A program made the translations under genes and the position numbers. From positions 5,626,501 through 5,690,500 of the forward strand of contig CP114481.1 of NCBI GenBank assembly GCA_027186245.1: 64,000 bases of DNA, given 5' to 3'. Each line of letters opens with the position of its first letter. Within the stretch, counting starts at the first letter, position 1. The notes under the pieces are model-generated. The model did no database searches. It worked only from the letters and a program-made list of their open reading frames with translations, and had not been told where the DNA came from. Below, in pieces: positions 1-12,734 of this stretch. The DNA comes from Coriaria nepalensis. Lineage: Eukaryota > Streptophyta > Magnoliopsida > Cucurbitales > Coriariaceae.

Positions 1-284
1 TTAACACATTCAAGCTTTTATCCTTACTTTTTCTTTCAATTGTTGATAGATAGTCATAATAGAAATGTAAATTCATCTCGTTCTATTTTATTTGCATTTT
101 ACTTTCATTTCCTTCTACTATGCATAAAGAAAAGAAATTGTAAATCTTATGCTCATTGGGTCATCGAGATCAAAAAAATTGTCTCTTACCTTTAATCTCA
201 ATGGCTATAAGGGTATCCTGAAGACTTATCGAGCCATCAGGTATTGAAGTCAGAGACTTTATAATCCTTTCTAAAATCATAAAT

Positions 285-950
285 ATTAAATAATAAACCC
301 TAAATCCTAGATACAAGACCATAAAACTATAAACCTTAGACTCTAAACAGTAAATCCAAGATCCAAAACCTTAAATCTTATACTCTACACCTAAAATCCT
401 AGATTATAAACCTTCTAATCTAAACATTAAACCCTACACTCTAAGCTCTAAACCTTAAACTCTTAACTATAAAAACCTTAAACCTTAAACTCTAAACAAT
501 AATCCCTAAACCTTAGACTCTAAGACATAAAGTAAATGGTTTAGGGTTTAGTATTTAGAGTCTAAAGTTTAAGGTTTTAAAGTTAAGGTTTAACGTTTAG
601 AGTATAAAGTTTAGGATCTACAGTTTAAGGTATATAGAATAAGGTTTAGGGTTTAGAGTCTATAGTTTAAGGTTTAAAGTTTAAGGTTTAGGATTTAGAG
701 TTTAGAGTTTTAGGGTTAAGGATTTGAAGTTTAAAGTATAAGGTTTGAGATCTATGGTTTAAGATATATAGTATAAGGTTTGAGATATATGGTTTAAGAT
801 GTAGAGTATAAGGTTTATGGTTTATAGTTTATAGTTTATAGTTTATAGTTTATGGTTTATGGTTTAGAGTATAGGGTTTAAGGTTTAGAGTATATGGTTT
901 AGAGTATAGAGTTTATAGTTTATAGTTTAGTGTTTAGAGTCTAAGGTTTA
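285..950. repeat. Degenerate telomere-like repeat, head-to-head
   Basis: Seven-base units close to CCCTAAA (variants ccttaaa, cctaaat, ctctaaa) run to about position 530. From about 536 the strand flips and units close to TTTAGGG (tttagag, tttaagg, tttatgg) run to about 950. The two halves thus point away from each other around a junction at 530-540. The units are far too diverged to be a working telomere. An interstitial telomeric tract or a satellite derived from one is the best reading. The repeat itself is seen directly; its origin is inferred. Confidence 0.8.
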
Positions 951-3943
951 TCGTTTCCATTATGATTATCTATCAACTATTGAAAGGTAAATTATTTTTC
1001 CATTAAAATTATTTTTCTTCAAATTTTTAAAGAGTCATTATTTCTTTTTGGAAGTACAAATGATAATAGGTTCGATGAAGACGAAGTTGCGAATATAATA
1101 TAAACAAAAATGAGTTGTGAACCGAACAAAATGTAAACGAAAGGTTGTGATGGACATCAGATTTAATAAAGGTGAAACCTAAAGTGTAGAGAGAAAATTG
1201 ATATTTGCAATTATGAATATAAGTGAGAATTGAAAACTTTTTTTTCTTCTTGTTTTAAATGTCAATAATGTTAAGCGCTTTTAAATGACTTCTCAAACTA
1301 GTTGAAGAATGCTTTCGAATGATTTCTCATATTAGTTTATTAGAATGGATTTATGAAGAAAGCTTGCGAAAATTGAGGTAAGTCCATTGTTATGAAATAA
1401 GAGGAAAGAAGATGAACAATTATTTATTTAATTTTTTTTTTCAATTCTGACAAAAATTATTAAAAAATGTGAAAAATTTTATTTTCTTATTTATATCTCA
1501 AGTTTTTAACAAATGAAAAAAAAAAGTTATTTTATTAAGTAACTTTTTGTGGAGGCTAATTTATATATTATATTTTTATAATGGGTTATTTTTTTTTTCA
1601 AATTTTACTGTTTTTACGCAAAATTTCCGTGGAAGTATAATCCTAGACAAAGATCCAAACTCAATATTGACCACCATACTACAGTTTAAAGGCATGTAAA
1701 AAATATTAAATAAAAATTAGGGTGAGTAAAAAATAAATTTTTAATAAAAATTCAAGGATTGTTTTATAATTTTTTTAAAAAAATTATAGAGAATTCCAAT
1801 TTTCATAATATTTAGAAACTAATTTATATAACTTGATTAAATTATAGTAATCTTTAAGTTAAACGTATTTAATAAGCAATAAGGGTATGTTTGGTTTCAC
1901 TATCTGAATGATAATGAAATAAAATTTTGTTAATTCATTTGCATGAGATTTTTTATATTATTATTTAAATTTTGATATAATTTTTATGTAATTTTTGAAA
2001 TTTAAAATTATCAACTATAAATTTAGCTTAAAATAGAATCAAAATCAATATTTCATTCATTCTAAAATATAATTAAATAAATATAATAAAATCATTATCT
2101 CATCTTTATTCTATACATGAATCGAACTAAATATACCCTTGAGAGTGGAGAAAGTGGAGAAAGCAGAAACTCCATGAATGGAAACAAGGCTAAAAATAGC
2201 GATACATGCAGTAGTCTATTGTCCAAGCGTTGAGCCCAGAACCTCCAAAATCCAATGGCAAACTTCTCTCTTCCCCCAAGAAAGTGGAAATTTTCTTTAC
2301 ACTTTACTTCTGCAGAGAATATGCTTCTAATCACGTTCAAGTTCTCCCCCCTCTTGCTCTGATTATTTCATAATATCATTCAAGTGCCTTTATCATTTCA
2401 CCTATACATATTATTTTTTTCCTCTTTTTTTATTTTTCATGCTCCTATAATTTGATTTTATGTTTTTTTTTTTTCTCTCACAGAAATTTTTTGATATGTG
2501 GAGTTATATATGACCGTGATTAGGGTTGTATACGAGTTGAGCTATAAACAAGTTCAACTATCTAAATGATTTTAATTGAATTTGAGTCGAATTAAAAAAA
2601 AAAATTCCACAAATTTGAGTTCAAGTAATGATTTTGGTTGAGTTTTAAGCCGAGTTCGAGCACAAATATTATTTTGCTTCACCATAATACGAATATTATT
2701 GCCATCCACCCTTTTTTGGACTTTTAATTTCCACCGAACTTAATCACTGTAGAGTATAGGTTTGTCCTAACTTCTCCCACCCTTTTCTCACTAAATCCGG
2801 CCGAATATCCCTCCTTCCCATACGAGTTTTAGGAAAAGTTGTTAGTGTGTTGAGAGTAAGGACGTATGAGTTATTTCCTCTAATTTCTAAGGAAAAGTGG
2901 TTCAAATTTTGACCAACTAATCAAGCTTGGCATTTCCCTATGAATTTCGATCTAGATTTATTCCAAGCCACCTTTATTTTCGGCCAATTAATATTCATGG
3001 CCGAAAATTGAGTTGAGGGAGGATCTCTTGCAACTTTTTAAGAAAAAGTTGTTCCTTCTTTCAACCATTTTTTATCCTTGTTTGATTTCCACCTATGTTT
3101 GACAAAAAATAATGGCTTTAACAACTCTAGCATTTTGGCTAATTAATGCTATTGATCGAAAGGTGGGTTGAATGAGTCATTTTGACCACCTTTTAAGGAA
3201 AAGTTATTTCTCCACTCATCTAGTTTTATCTTCAACCGATTCCTACAACATTTTTGGTTAAATCCTTTTGCTTCCAAGGTAATTTCGGCAAATATCATCA
3301 GCTAGAGGACGAAATCGAATCCCTCTTCATTTGGCTTTTTAGTTTGTCATATTCTTGGATGATTTAGATTGATCTCCAAGTGAGCAATTTATAGTTATTT
3401 TTCATGCCCCATGTCGGCTGAACTTGACTTGATCATTTAATTGAATCCCATATTTAATCGATCATGTAATTGTTCAGTTAGCTTAATCATTGCTAGTTGA
3501 CTTGCATTTACTTTAATTCTATAAGCCAATCACTTTCTGCCACATGGCTACGATTTTTCTAATATCAACAGGTCTGTATTGATGAGAAAGTAAGATTCGA
3601 AAAGAAGTAATGGTAAATCGGTACAAAAATAGTAACACCGATAGTGACCAATACCTACGTTGTTAAAATCGGCCATGATTTATTCATCAGCCACCGATTT
3701 AAAAATGATATAACACCGAGTTAATACCGATAAAAAGATCAACTTATAATCGGTTTATACATAAATAGTTTGATTCATTATCGATTTTTGTTGGCCTCTT
3801 AAATTTACAAGTTCTTATTTTGTACTTGAATAAGTTTTTTTTATTTTGTTATTTTTTATTTTGTAGGCAATAAAACGTACCTAACTTTAGCCCATGTTGA
3901 GTCATGATAAAAATTTTGACATACAGATTACAGGTTACATGAA
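951..3943. other. Non-coding AT-rich DNA, no gene seen
   Basis: No exon or recognisable protein domain was found on either strand. The stretch 2700-3560 repeats short phrases such as ggccgaaa and aaggaaaagtt and looks like old transposon sequence, but I could not assign it to a family. The 81-residue open frame at 2095-2340 (minus) has no recognisable motif. Confidence 0.5.
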
Positions 3944-4132
3944 ATGATTGATGATTTCAAAAAGTCTCCAATCACCATAGATCTGGAACAGTTTAAGCAA
4001 TCATGCTTTGGACAGCTTTTGGAAGTTAATGATAAGCTCAGTCTATCATGTAAGTTAAATGGCATAGTCATGCTTCGTCAAGTTGAGTGCGAAAAGATGT
4101 ATGGTGTAACTAAGCAAAGGCCTGCCCAATGA
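3944..4132 (+). pseudogene. Possible DUF1985 fragment of a Ulp1-type transposon
   Basis: The 62-residue frame contains CFGQLLEV followed by MLRQVECEKM. This spacing resembles the start of the DUF1985 domain, which plant MULE-type transposons carry together with a Ulp1-like protease domain. Only this N-terminal part is present; the rest of the domain and any protease are missing, so it can only be a remnant. The family link is from memory of the motif pattern and is tentative. It could also be a chance open frame. Confidence 0.35.
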
Positions 4133-5309
4133 GGGAGTTGGTGAATAATCGAATTCGCATCTTATGATTGCCATCAACCTCTCCGTATTGTATGGTTGAG
4201 TTTTAAGTTCAAAAAAAAATTTCAACTTAGTAACTTCTCTAACCTCAGCCAGCACTAAACTAAATTATACCCACTCATTGTTTCTTTGTGATTCACTAAC
4301 TTACTTCTTTGAGGATTCATTATTATATGATGTTCGGACAAAGGGTATAATGTTAATATAGCAAGAACACCATAATATGTGTAATTAGTACTCATTATCA
4401 TTTATGCCAATTGATTTCTCATCATGAAAAATTTTAGGGTAAAACTTCATCCACGGTAAAAATAATGGACCAGTCTAATAAAAATCACATATTAAAAAAG
4501 ACAAAAAAAAAAAAAAAAAAGACATAACTTACTTTTATTAAGTCACAATTCTCATATGAATTAGATTCACTCAAGAATTCTCTCCAAGATTATTATAGAT
4601 GTAATATTAAACTTTAATTTTAATTTTTTCTTAATATATTTTCTATTTTTTTCATAGAAATTATAATATATTTTATATTTTTTAGCTAAAAGAAATGATC
4701 TTAGGCTCTTTGCCTCTTATTAGCTAAGGGTAGATCCAAGTGAGGCTAGTCTCTTTGAACTTATAAATTTTTAAAATTTAGGGTCAATTGTATTTCTTTT
4801 TTAAACAAAATTTAGAATTAAATTAAAACTTGTAAACTTTCTGAAGTTAAATTTTAATTATAATTTTATTAATCAAGCTTTATATTTCAAAAATCCTGAA
4901 TCGGTCGCCAATGGTGAGCAGATAGCTTGATTAGTGGATGGAAAAGATATTGGAAGGTGTTATTAAATGGATGAATTTGATTGTCCACTAGTGTCAAGAC
5001 TAAAGAGCATATGAGCACAAGTTGGACTGCAAAGGCATTTCCATGAGGATCCTTGTGACCCGTCTCATCGTTTTGTCATCCAATATTAATTACATTTTTT
5101 TATCCTCTCTTATAAGTCACGTTTCATTTAATATTTTAGGTGAGAATAAAATTCTACCATTTAATTTAAAAAATAATAAAATAAGAATATAAAAATCATT
5201 CTTATAAGAATAAAAAAATAAAAAAATATTTTTTTATTCTCACAAAAATATATATATATATTTTTTTTATAAAAATCACTCTATTATTCATTTATATGGG
5301 TACTAGAAT

Positions 5310-5497
5310 AATTTTTATAACTTTTTCAATATAAGAATATTCCAATCAAGCTATTTTTATTCTTCTTTTTCATTTTAATTTTCATTTCATATACAACCAA
5401 ACTAATTTTTATAACTTTTTCAATATAAGAATATTCCAATCAAGCCATTTTTATTCTTCTTTTTCATTTTAATTTTCATTTCATATACAACCAAACT
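5310..5497. repeat. 94-bp tandem duplication
   Basis: Two head-to-tail copies of a 94-base unit, 5310-5403 and 5404-5497, differ at one internal base seen by eye (caagct versus caagcc). The near identity in otherwise diverged non-coding DNA indicates a recent local duplication. Confidence 0.85.
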
Positions 5498-6484
5498 GAG
5501 ATAAAAAAATTACCATTCTCATTCCCATTTGTTTTCGTTTCAATTATGCGAACGTGCTGTGTTCGGGAAATTAACTGATCTATCTTTGAATATAATGTAG
5601 TATGAAGGCATTCCATAAGTAAAGATATTTTCAAAGATAATAATATAAATTGCGATAATATAAATTACGGATAAATTTAAAAAAATGATAAAAATAAAGT
5701 GCAATAAAATAAAGCACAAGTATATTAAAAGTAAAATAAATAAAGTATGATTAAATTAAAAGCAATATAAATTAAAGAGCATAAATATATGAAATTAAGG
5801 ATATAAAATAAATGAACATTGGAGGATTACTTAATAGAGTGTAGTGTTGCACATTTGGAGTGATTTTTGTGGTTATTCTATTGTGATTTTAGCCTTGGTG
5901 GAGCCTTATATTTATAGGCATAAAGTGACTTAGGTGGTAAACATCTCAAATTTGCTAAAAAAAGTCTCTCTTATTCTGATTTTTCCGTTTTATCCTTCAA
6001 AAATTACTTGTTTTGGTGCTTGATCTATTGAATTAGTCAACCAAAATTCTTTCTTTGCAAACATACCCTTAGATTTACTTAAAAACACTTGAAATTGGTT
6101 AAAGAAATCAACAAAAAATGATGGAAAATAAAAAAAAAAAATTAGCCGCATGGCCACATAAGTTGGCTAATCCAAATGACCAGTTGGCCTAGGGTCGGCC
6201 GACCAGACCTGGCTAACTACTTTTCTCAGTTGGTTGAACTTGATTGGCCGCCCACCCTTCCAAATCGGCCAATGTTGGCTGATTGATTCAAGAATTGGTC
6301 GAAACTCATCCAATTATAATATATTTCATCTTTTTATCGATTAATTTTGTTATTTTCTTTTAGAATTATTTTCAATGTTACTCTACATTTGCTAAAATGA
6401 TAATTTTGACATCAACACTATTTCATTTTCATTCTCATTCTCTTAGGAAATTGAATTAAACATGCCCTAAATGCTCATTACTTT

Positions 6485-6535
6485 ACTCTCTCTCTCTCTC
6501 TCTCTCTCTCCCTCCCTCTCCCTCTCCCTCTCTCA
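6485..6535. repeat. CT microsatellite
   Basis: An uninterrupted TC run passes into ccctcc/ccctct variants. It sits between two diverged copies of a phrase containing taaacatgccctaaatg (about 6450 and 6545), so the microsatellite and its left flank appear to have been duplicated. Confidence 0.85.
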
Positions 6536-9146
6536 AGAAATCAAACTAAACATGCCCTATATGTTCATTACTTTGCTCTCTCTCCATATCCACCTCTTAT
6601 ATTTCTTGAGTGTATCCCATCTTCATCGATTTTAACTTGATCATATCCGGCTTGTACATCTTTCAAGTAAAATTTTTTGGCCGAACGAAAAAATTTTATT
6701 TCTTTAGAAAGAAATTACAAATTAGATATATGATTACAATCCGAAATTCTAAAAATAAATCTAAAAGGGATGGTGAGTGTATGTATATACACACTCGTTA
6801 GAATTACATTCCTTAAATTTTGAAATTTGCTTAAGATAATAGTATAAGATACTTTAAAATTTGGAAATAAATCCCTAAAAATCATATCTAATCTAAGTAC
6901 CATATATTTGAGAATGAAATCTACATTCAAAACTAATACCCGTTCTAAGACAACCCCAAAGAAAAAAAAAAATTAATAACATTACAATCAAAAGTACCAC
7001 AATTTGATTCTTCATTTTTTTTCGTAACATTGCAAAATACACCATCAATATATTTGAAATTTGAGAATATCCAAAATACTGTTGAAATTAGTGATAGTTA
7101 TTAATACCAAAAACTTTTATAAACTTTTAATTTAACGAAAGTAACTGCCCCAAGCTATATCTACTACCACTGCCGGTACTATTAGAAAATTATTTCATAT
7201 TTGTTTAATGAAAATTCAGTTTAATTAGACATTAATTTACAAGTTCTACAACTACGTTGCATTATGGACCTTATTTGCCATGATACATACACCTAGGTCT
7301 TCAGTTGAATCTTCGTTTGAAACTTCAGTTTAGGACTATATTATAAGAATTCTAATATTGAAAATCTGAAAATTTGTTCGAAGATGACATAATAAGCTTT
7401 TTAGGTAAAATTAAGATAACTCCTATTTACGTGGTGGCTCCACCACAAAACAAATCATATTTCTTGAAGTTGATAAGTGATATGACATTAACTTTATCTC
7501 ATTCGTAATGTAATTAGCGGCTAAACTAATAATGATATGAAAACTGTGGTTCGTATATTATGAGAGATCCGCTTGAAGGGACAAAGTGCATGACAATCTT
7601 GACCCATTTTCAGACAACATCCATTGTGTCAAATTTCTACTTAATTTATTTATTATCGCCTCCCAAATCAAATTTTGAATTTTCTTTCTTCAACCCTGTC
7701 GCCCACAAAAATCCCCACCACCATAAACTTATATAAGGATTGCTGGTGTGAACGAATCCAAAGTGATATGGTCGTGAAATATTGGTAGAATCTGACGTGG
7801 CAAACATTAGAATGTTCTATGTTAAACTAATAAATATGATGTATAACTTTGCCTTTTTTTTTTTTTTTTTTTTATCTTTTATGTATTGATTTTTGTTCTA
7901 TCTTATGTGACATAAGTTATATATTATATTTTATAATATAACTTTATAATATATAGTATATTTGTACAAATGAGTAGCGCATGATTCATGTTGGTTTTGC
8001 AATTAATGAGACTTAGATTAGGTGGGTCAACGGAAGAAACTAAAAAGTATACTGTTCATTATTCATGCGATGTTTTAGAAAAGTAAAAAATTTGTTAAGT
8101 AACTAATTATCATTTACAACATATGGAACTTTGAAACATGAACAGACAGCTGTTGATGATACGTGATGATAACTTCATGCCTGAATAGTGAATAGAAACA
8201 CACATCATAACTCTCCTTAAAGCTATTGGACAATATAATTACACGTGATGAATGTTCATTTATTTGCTTTGCTTTGCCTTCATATATCCATACATATAGT
8301 CTTAATTAAGAAATGGGGATTAATTGTAATATTTAATTATATTGATTCGTATGGTTTTCTTTTTTTTTTTTTTTTTTTTCTGATTAACCTTCGAAACTTT
8401 GTTCTAAACTGGCTGTTAATCTTGCTGTTGTGATAAACACAATGGATAAAAAGAGATAAAAAAAAAAGGTGGATAAGGAAGAAACTGAAAAAGAGAAGAT
8501 TAACTTACAATCTTTTTTTTTTTTTTTTTCTTTTTACATTTTATATTATTACATTTTCCGACAGAAAAGTTTGAAACTTTTGGTTATTTTATTTTATTTT
8601 GTTAAATGTCTGTTGACTTTTGCATTTGGAAACAAAAGTTCATAAAGAAAAAAGAAAAAAGAAAAAAAAAAAAAAGCATAATGAAGAACAAAATTCAGTG
8701 GTGTGTCGATGTGTTTGGCAGCTAAGGAATGGGCGGTGAGAAAGGTGGGCTATACACTCTTGTTTATGATTTCCTTCCCTAAAAGAACAATTTTACATGA
8801 ATTGTTATTTGATAGATTACTTCATATCTATATTCAATCATTATAACAATTCATGATTCGTAAAATCTCTAATTCCCTATTAAATTTTTTTGGTTGTTAT
8901 GTTTATGCCTTCACATCAAGATTAAGACAGCTATAATAAGCAACAAAACATGCATGTCCTTTTTTTTTTTTTTTTGGTTCTTTTTTTCCCCGCAGCAATA
9001 AAAGATGGCATGTTTAATTACTTGACAACCTAATTAGAACCCTATTGTTTGCTATGAGATTGAAGTTCGTGTTGCCTTGTTAGATGTCTCACCTCTTGAT
9101 AACCTACAATCTGTGAGAGGAAAAAAAAAGAGAAAAAGAAAGAACG

Positions 9147-9183
9147 CTCTATTGATCCACATCAATAATGTGGATCAATAGAG
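9147..9183. repeat. Perfect 16-bp hairpin downstream of RCL1
   Basis: The arms 9147-9162 and 9168-9183 are perfect reverse complements around a five-base loop (CAATA). The site lies about 235 bases past the RCL1 stop codon, so it could fall in the 3' untranslated region or mark its end. It could also be a decayed inverted-repeat transposon. Confidence 0.8.
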
Positions 9184-9417
9184 GCTGACGTCGTATGATG
9201 CAAAAAAAAAAAAAAAAGCAAATATAGTTGTTCCCATCTATAAGAGTTGGTAGAATTACATTATAGAAGACAAGGTATATAAAATTTCAAAAATCTCAGC
9301 CTTTTGTCATAACAGGGGGAAAGGAAAAAGAAAAAGAAAAAAGACTAAAGGTATATTAGCTAGTAAGCTATTGTACGAATTTAACTCTCTTGCATTTTCA
9401 ACTCTTTCGGCATTCAC

Positions 9418-11688
9418 TTAAAAAACTTTTCTCGATAAGTTCTTCAACCCACAACCCACACATTTAAGTATGACAGTACCTGTATAGGGATCTGGCTTGA
9501 TGAAAAATTTCACTCCCAGAAAGTCGTTGATATGTCTAAGTGTTTCAATCCCGTATGGCGAGAGCTTCCCTACCCGTACCTTTGACACATCTTGTGGACA
9601 TAATGCACATAGAAGGAATAACAAGCCCTACAAGAAAGAATAAAAAAAATAAATACCAACTATTAATAACTCTGAGTTGCATGAGCAATAACAGGCCAAT
9701 CTGTAGTTCGCATAGGATTCCTAATAAGACTGGAATTTTACTAAATAAGATTATATGGGCCCTAACAGAGCGTGTTTTAGTTAGATTCCGTAAGCCTAAA
9801 CTATTTTACAGACCCACACTAGATTTTAGTTTCAAGTTGACAGGTAACATACTGTCCAAATGGAGCCATTAGAGAAAGTGAGAGGAAAACTAGAACAATT
9901 TGCATTATCATTTGGGTATTAGAACAATTTCTGAAATGATAGTTCATTGAATCTGCAAGAAGCTTTAGTATCCAATTGCCTAACTCAATTTGGGTTGGGG
10001 CCAAAGCAGTTAAAACTAGAACTCGAGTATAACTATTTAATTGACAGACAAACTGGATTTTAAGTTCCAACCTGGCATTTAAGATGCCATTCAGATGGAG
10101 CCTAAGAGAGAGAGCTATGATCATTCTCAAGCCAACAGATTTTAGAAAGGACTCCAGAAGTGTCTTAAACTTCACTTGACTATTCTCTGATAAACAATCA
10201 TAAGCTATTCAATCCAGCAAGGAGTTTTAATAGATATTAGAACAAAGGCGAAAAAACAGAAAAATGACTGATAGAGTACGTTACTAGTTGGGGAGAAGCT
10301 AACCTGGTGAGTTGAGTCTACAACACCACCCTGCTCAATCTCACCAAGCAGAATAGATGCAATTTGCTCACCAACATCTTCAGGTGGGGTTAGATCTTCC
10401 TTCTCATCTTCAAGCTCAGCTATTTCTTTTACCGTTCCATAAGATATAGCAGTATCAACAGATATGTAACACCCAGAAGTAGTTTCCGCAACCAGTGAAA
10501 TTCCATAACCAGGTGAGCTGTCATAAAGCATACAAGTGTCTTTTCAATAACAAAAACAATTCTACTTCTTAGTATAACTTTGAATTAACTGAAGATAGAA
10601 TAAGCATACTTTCCAGCTTGAGGGCCAGCTTTATGATCAGTAAAGATGTGAACATCTGGAAGCAAGCGATTGAATATTCCACGGGCCGCATGTATCATAG
10701 AATTCTCAAACTGAGAAGATACTCTGGTCGAATAGCTAACACCTCTAATTCTCTTGACCAGTCCTTCATCAATCCAAGTTACTGCCTGTTGAGAAAGACA
10801 ATACAAACTGCAATAACAAGACCTTCCTTGGTTGAGAAAATTTTAATGATATCTCAAGTGGATTATATTACTCACGTTTAACATTTGTATGTTTGGAACG
10901 GATAAAACAACTTCGCCTCCACCATTAGGAGGAGATCCCCGGCTTTCTATTTTCAAATCCAATCCCTCGGAAGGGACTCCAAATCGCTTCAACATATGCA
11001 GAGTTGTGGACCGGAAGGTATCAACAGATGGATCCTTAGAATCGTTTGTGATTCCTGACAAGAAAATAACATACCTAAGGAGATATACTTAACAGACAAA
11101 TCCTAACTAATTTTCAAAACCTACCATCTACTCTGAAATTTGACTTTGCTACAAGATTTATCACAATCGAACTTCATGTAACAGTAAAACCGCTGGATCA
11201 AATATTAACCAAAGTCATGAAGATTGAAGGCAGGATAGTGTTACCTTTGAGCCTAATGGTAAGTGGTTTCTTAGAAAACAAAGCAAGAAGAATTAATGGC
11301 TCCAAGAAATACCCAATCGATCGGCTAATTCCGCAATCATGTACCAAGTGTCTACCACCCATCACAATCCCAGGCTTGTACTTCAGCTTTGTACCTTACA
11401 AAATTTTTTCAAATTTCAGACCAAAGCTCTCAAAATAAGAAATAGGAAGGCACTGATTCGTATATCAAATGTATTGATGAAACCTGTCTCATTGATTTCA
11501 ACAGTGCAGTCATCACAGATCTTTTCAAGCAAGCGAAGGAAGGACACTTCATGGGGTCGAAGACCAGGCAAAGTCTCATCAGCATGAATGTCCTCGACTA
11601 GAATTGGTGTAGCCGATACGGTTGCCAGTACCAGTCTTTGTCTTAAGTTCTGGCTTCCCTTGAGCCTCTTATACGCTGTCTTACCCAT
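9418..11688 (-). CDS. RCL1: RNA 3'-terminal phosphate cyclase-like protein, six exons
   Basis: Rcl1 is a nucleolar subunit of the small-subunit processome that works with the GTPase Bms1 in 18S pre-rRNA cleavage; unlike true RNA cyclases it does not cyclise RNA ends (family knowledge). Exons read on the minus strand: 11484-11688, 11245-11394, 10876-11054, 10610-10785, 10304-10517, 9418-9627. All five introns have GT..AG borders, phases match, and the join gives 377 codons plus TAA, the usual family length. Conserved stretches in order: NLRQRLVLATVSATP, PGLRPHEVSFLRLLEKI, GGRHLVHDCGISRSIGYFLE, DPSVDTF, NGGGEVVLSV, KRIRGVSYSTRVS, SPGYGISLVAETTSG, QDVSKV and LSPYGIETLRH. The ATG at 11688 starts the aligned N-terminus. 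The last intron (676 bases) is much longer than the others (89-190). The frame has no break, so the gene looks functional. Confidence 0.95.
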
Positions 11689-11967
11689 TTGTTTTTATCA
11701 GAAGCAACGAATCAAGTATCGTCTCGTATCGCATGAAACGGCTGATTTCCCCGGTTTCGATAGACGAAGAGACGAAATACAGTGTGGAAACGGCTGTGTC
11801 GTGCGAAACTCTTCCGTTTAGTGCTGTATCGTTCGAAACACCAGCGTTTCGCGCGAGAACTCGCGCAGCATCGACGGGCAAGAAGCTTCAGTGGAGCTCC
11901 AATGGCGGAGGAGGCTAGAGGATGAAGAAGATACTGAGGGCGTGGGGAAGAGCAAGTTTAACTGTTT

Positions 11968-12044
11968 TAGGGTTTGTAACGTGCTTTTCTTTTTTCCTCT
12001 CTTCGGCCCAAATCTGGAGAGAAAACTAAAGAATGGTTTGGGCC
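11968..12044 (-). promoter_or_regulatory. Telo-box and two site II motifs upstream of RCL1
   Basis: TAGGGTTT at 11968-11975 reads AAACCCTA on the gene strand (telo-box). TGGGCC cores occur at 12005-12010 (minus) and 12039-12044 (plus). In plants the pairing of a telo-box with site II (TGGGCY) motifs marks promoters of ribosomal-protein and ribosome-biogenesis genes, which fits RCL1. The motifs lie about 280-360 bases upstream of the ATG. Their presence is seen; their activity is inferred. Confidence 0.65.
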
Positions 12045-12099
12045 GTTTGGCTAAATTAATATTTTCGTCCGTCAGGAAAATGATACAATGAAAATTTTT

Positions 12100-12734
12100 A
12101 GATAAAGGGATAATTTGGTAATCATTTCTATAAATTAATTAGTAGCTCAATAATTAAGTAATGGATATATAACTGTATATAATTATTAAGGTAGGATTAA
12201 TGGTCCTTCTCTTCGGATGCAAGAGGAGGTTGGGTGAACTTTAGGAGTTGAAAACATTTCTAGAGAGAGTACCGTTCCCGCGGCATCACCGACAACAAGA
12301 GGAAATAATTCACCTAGATTGATTGTGAGGACTGCGCGACTGAGAAGGACCTTTGGGGGTGTTGAACAATGTTGAGTTGCCGGAAGGATTATGCTTGTTG
12401 CCACGATCGGAGAAGTTGCTGGATTTATTGGTATTGGGACTGTTATTTGCGGATCTGGAGAAGTTGCGGCATTGCGATTTTGCTGCAAGATTGGCTGAGG
12501 CGGAGAGAGATCCAAGTCTTCTTGTTGGGCTTTGAGTTGTGATTCAAAACTCAGGAAATGACCATAAAAGTTTTTTATTGAGTCTAACAGACGATTAAGG
12601 AACTGATTATGTGAGCGGAGAATGAAATTCTCTAATCAACCTTTAAGAAATGATCGAAACATGATTTACTAAATATTTCCAACCCTCTATAATTATACTT
12701 TCTCTTAATCATAATAAAAACATCATGCAAATAA
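12100..12734. other. Intergenic, unassigned open frames
   Basis: Overlapping open frames exist on both strands at about 12186-12535. The minus frame begins with a proline/glutamine-rich stretch (LSPPQPILQQNRN) that resembles the N-terminus of a nuclear protein, but there is no domain, no continuation and no splice-supported partner. I see no gene I can support here. It might be a captured gene fragment. Confidence 0.4.

Larger units (their letters stand above)
4256..9146. other. Non-coding DNA with simple repeats
   Basis: No gene seen. The stretch contains A/T tracts (near 4500, 7855, 8360, 8515), TA runs near 5250, and a GGCC-rich patch with many ggccga/ttggc motifs (6140-6300) that looks transposon-derived. 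The open frames at 6610-6801 and 8245-8433 are low-complexity and have no recognisable domain. Confidence 0.5.

Noticed and set aside
285..950. True telomere or chromosome end
   Set aside because: Units are strongly degenerate, the strand flips in the middle and genes and transposons follow on; interstitial at best.
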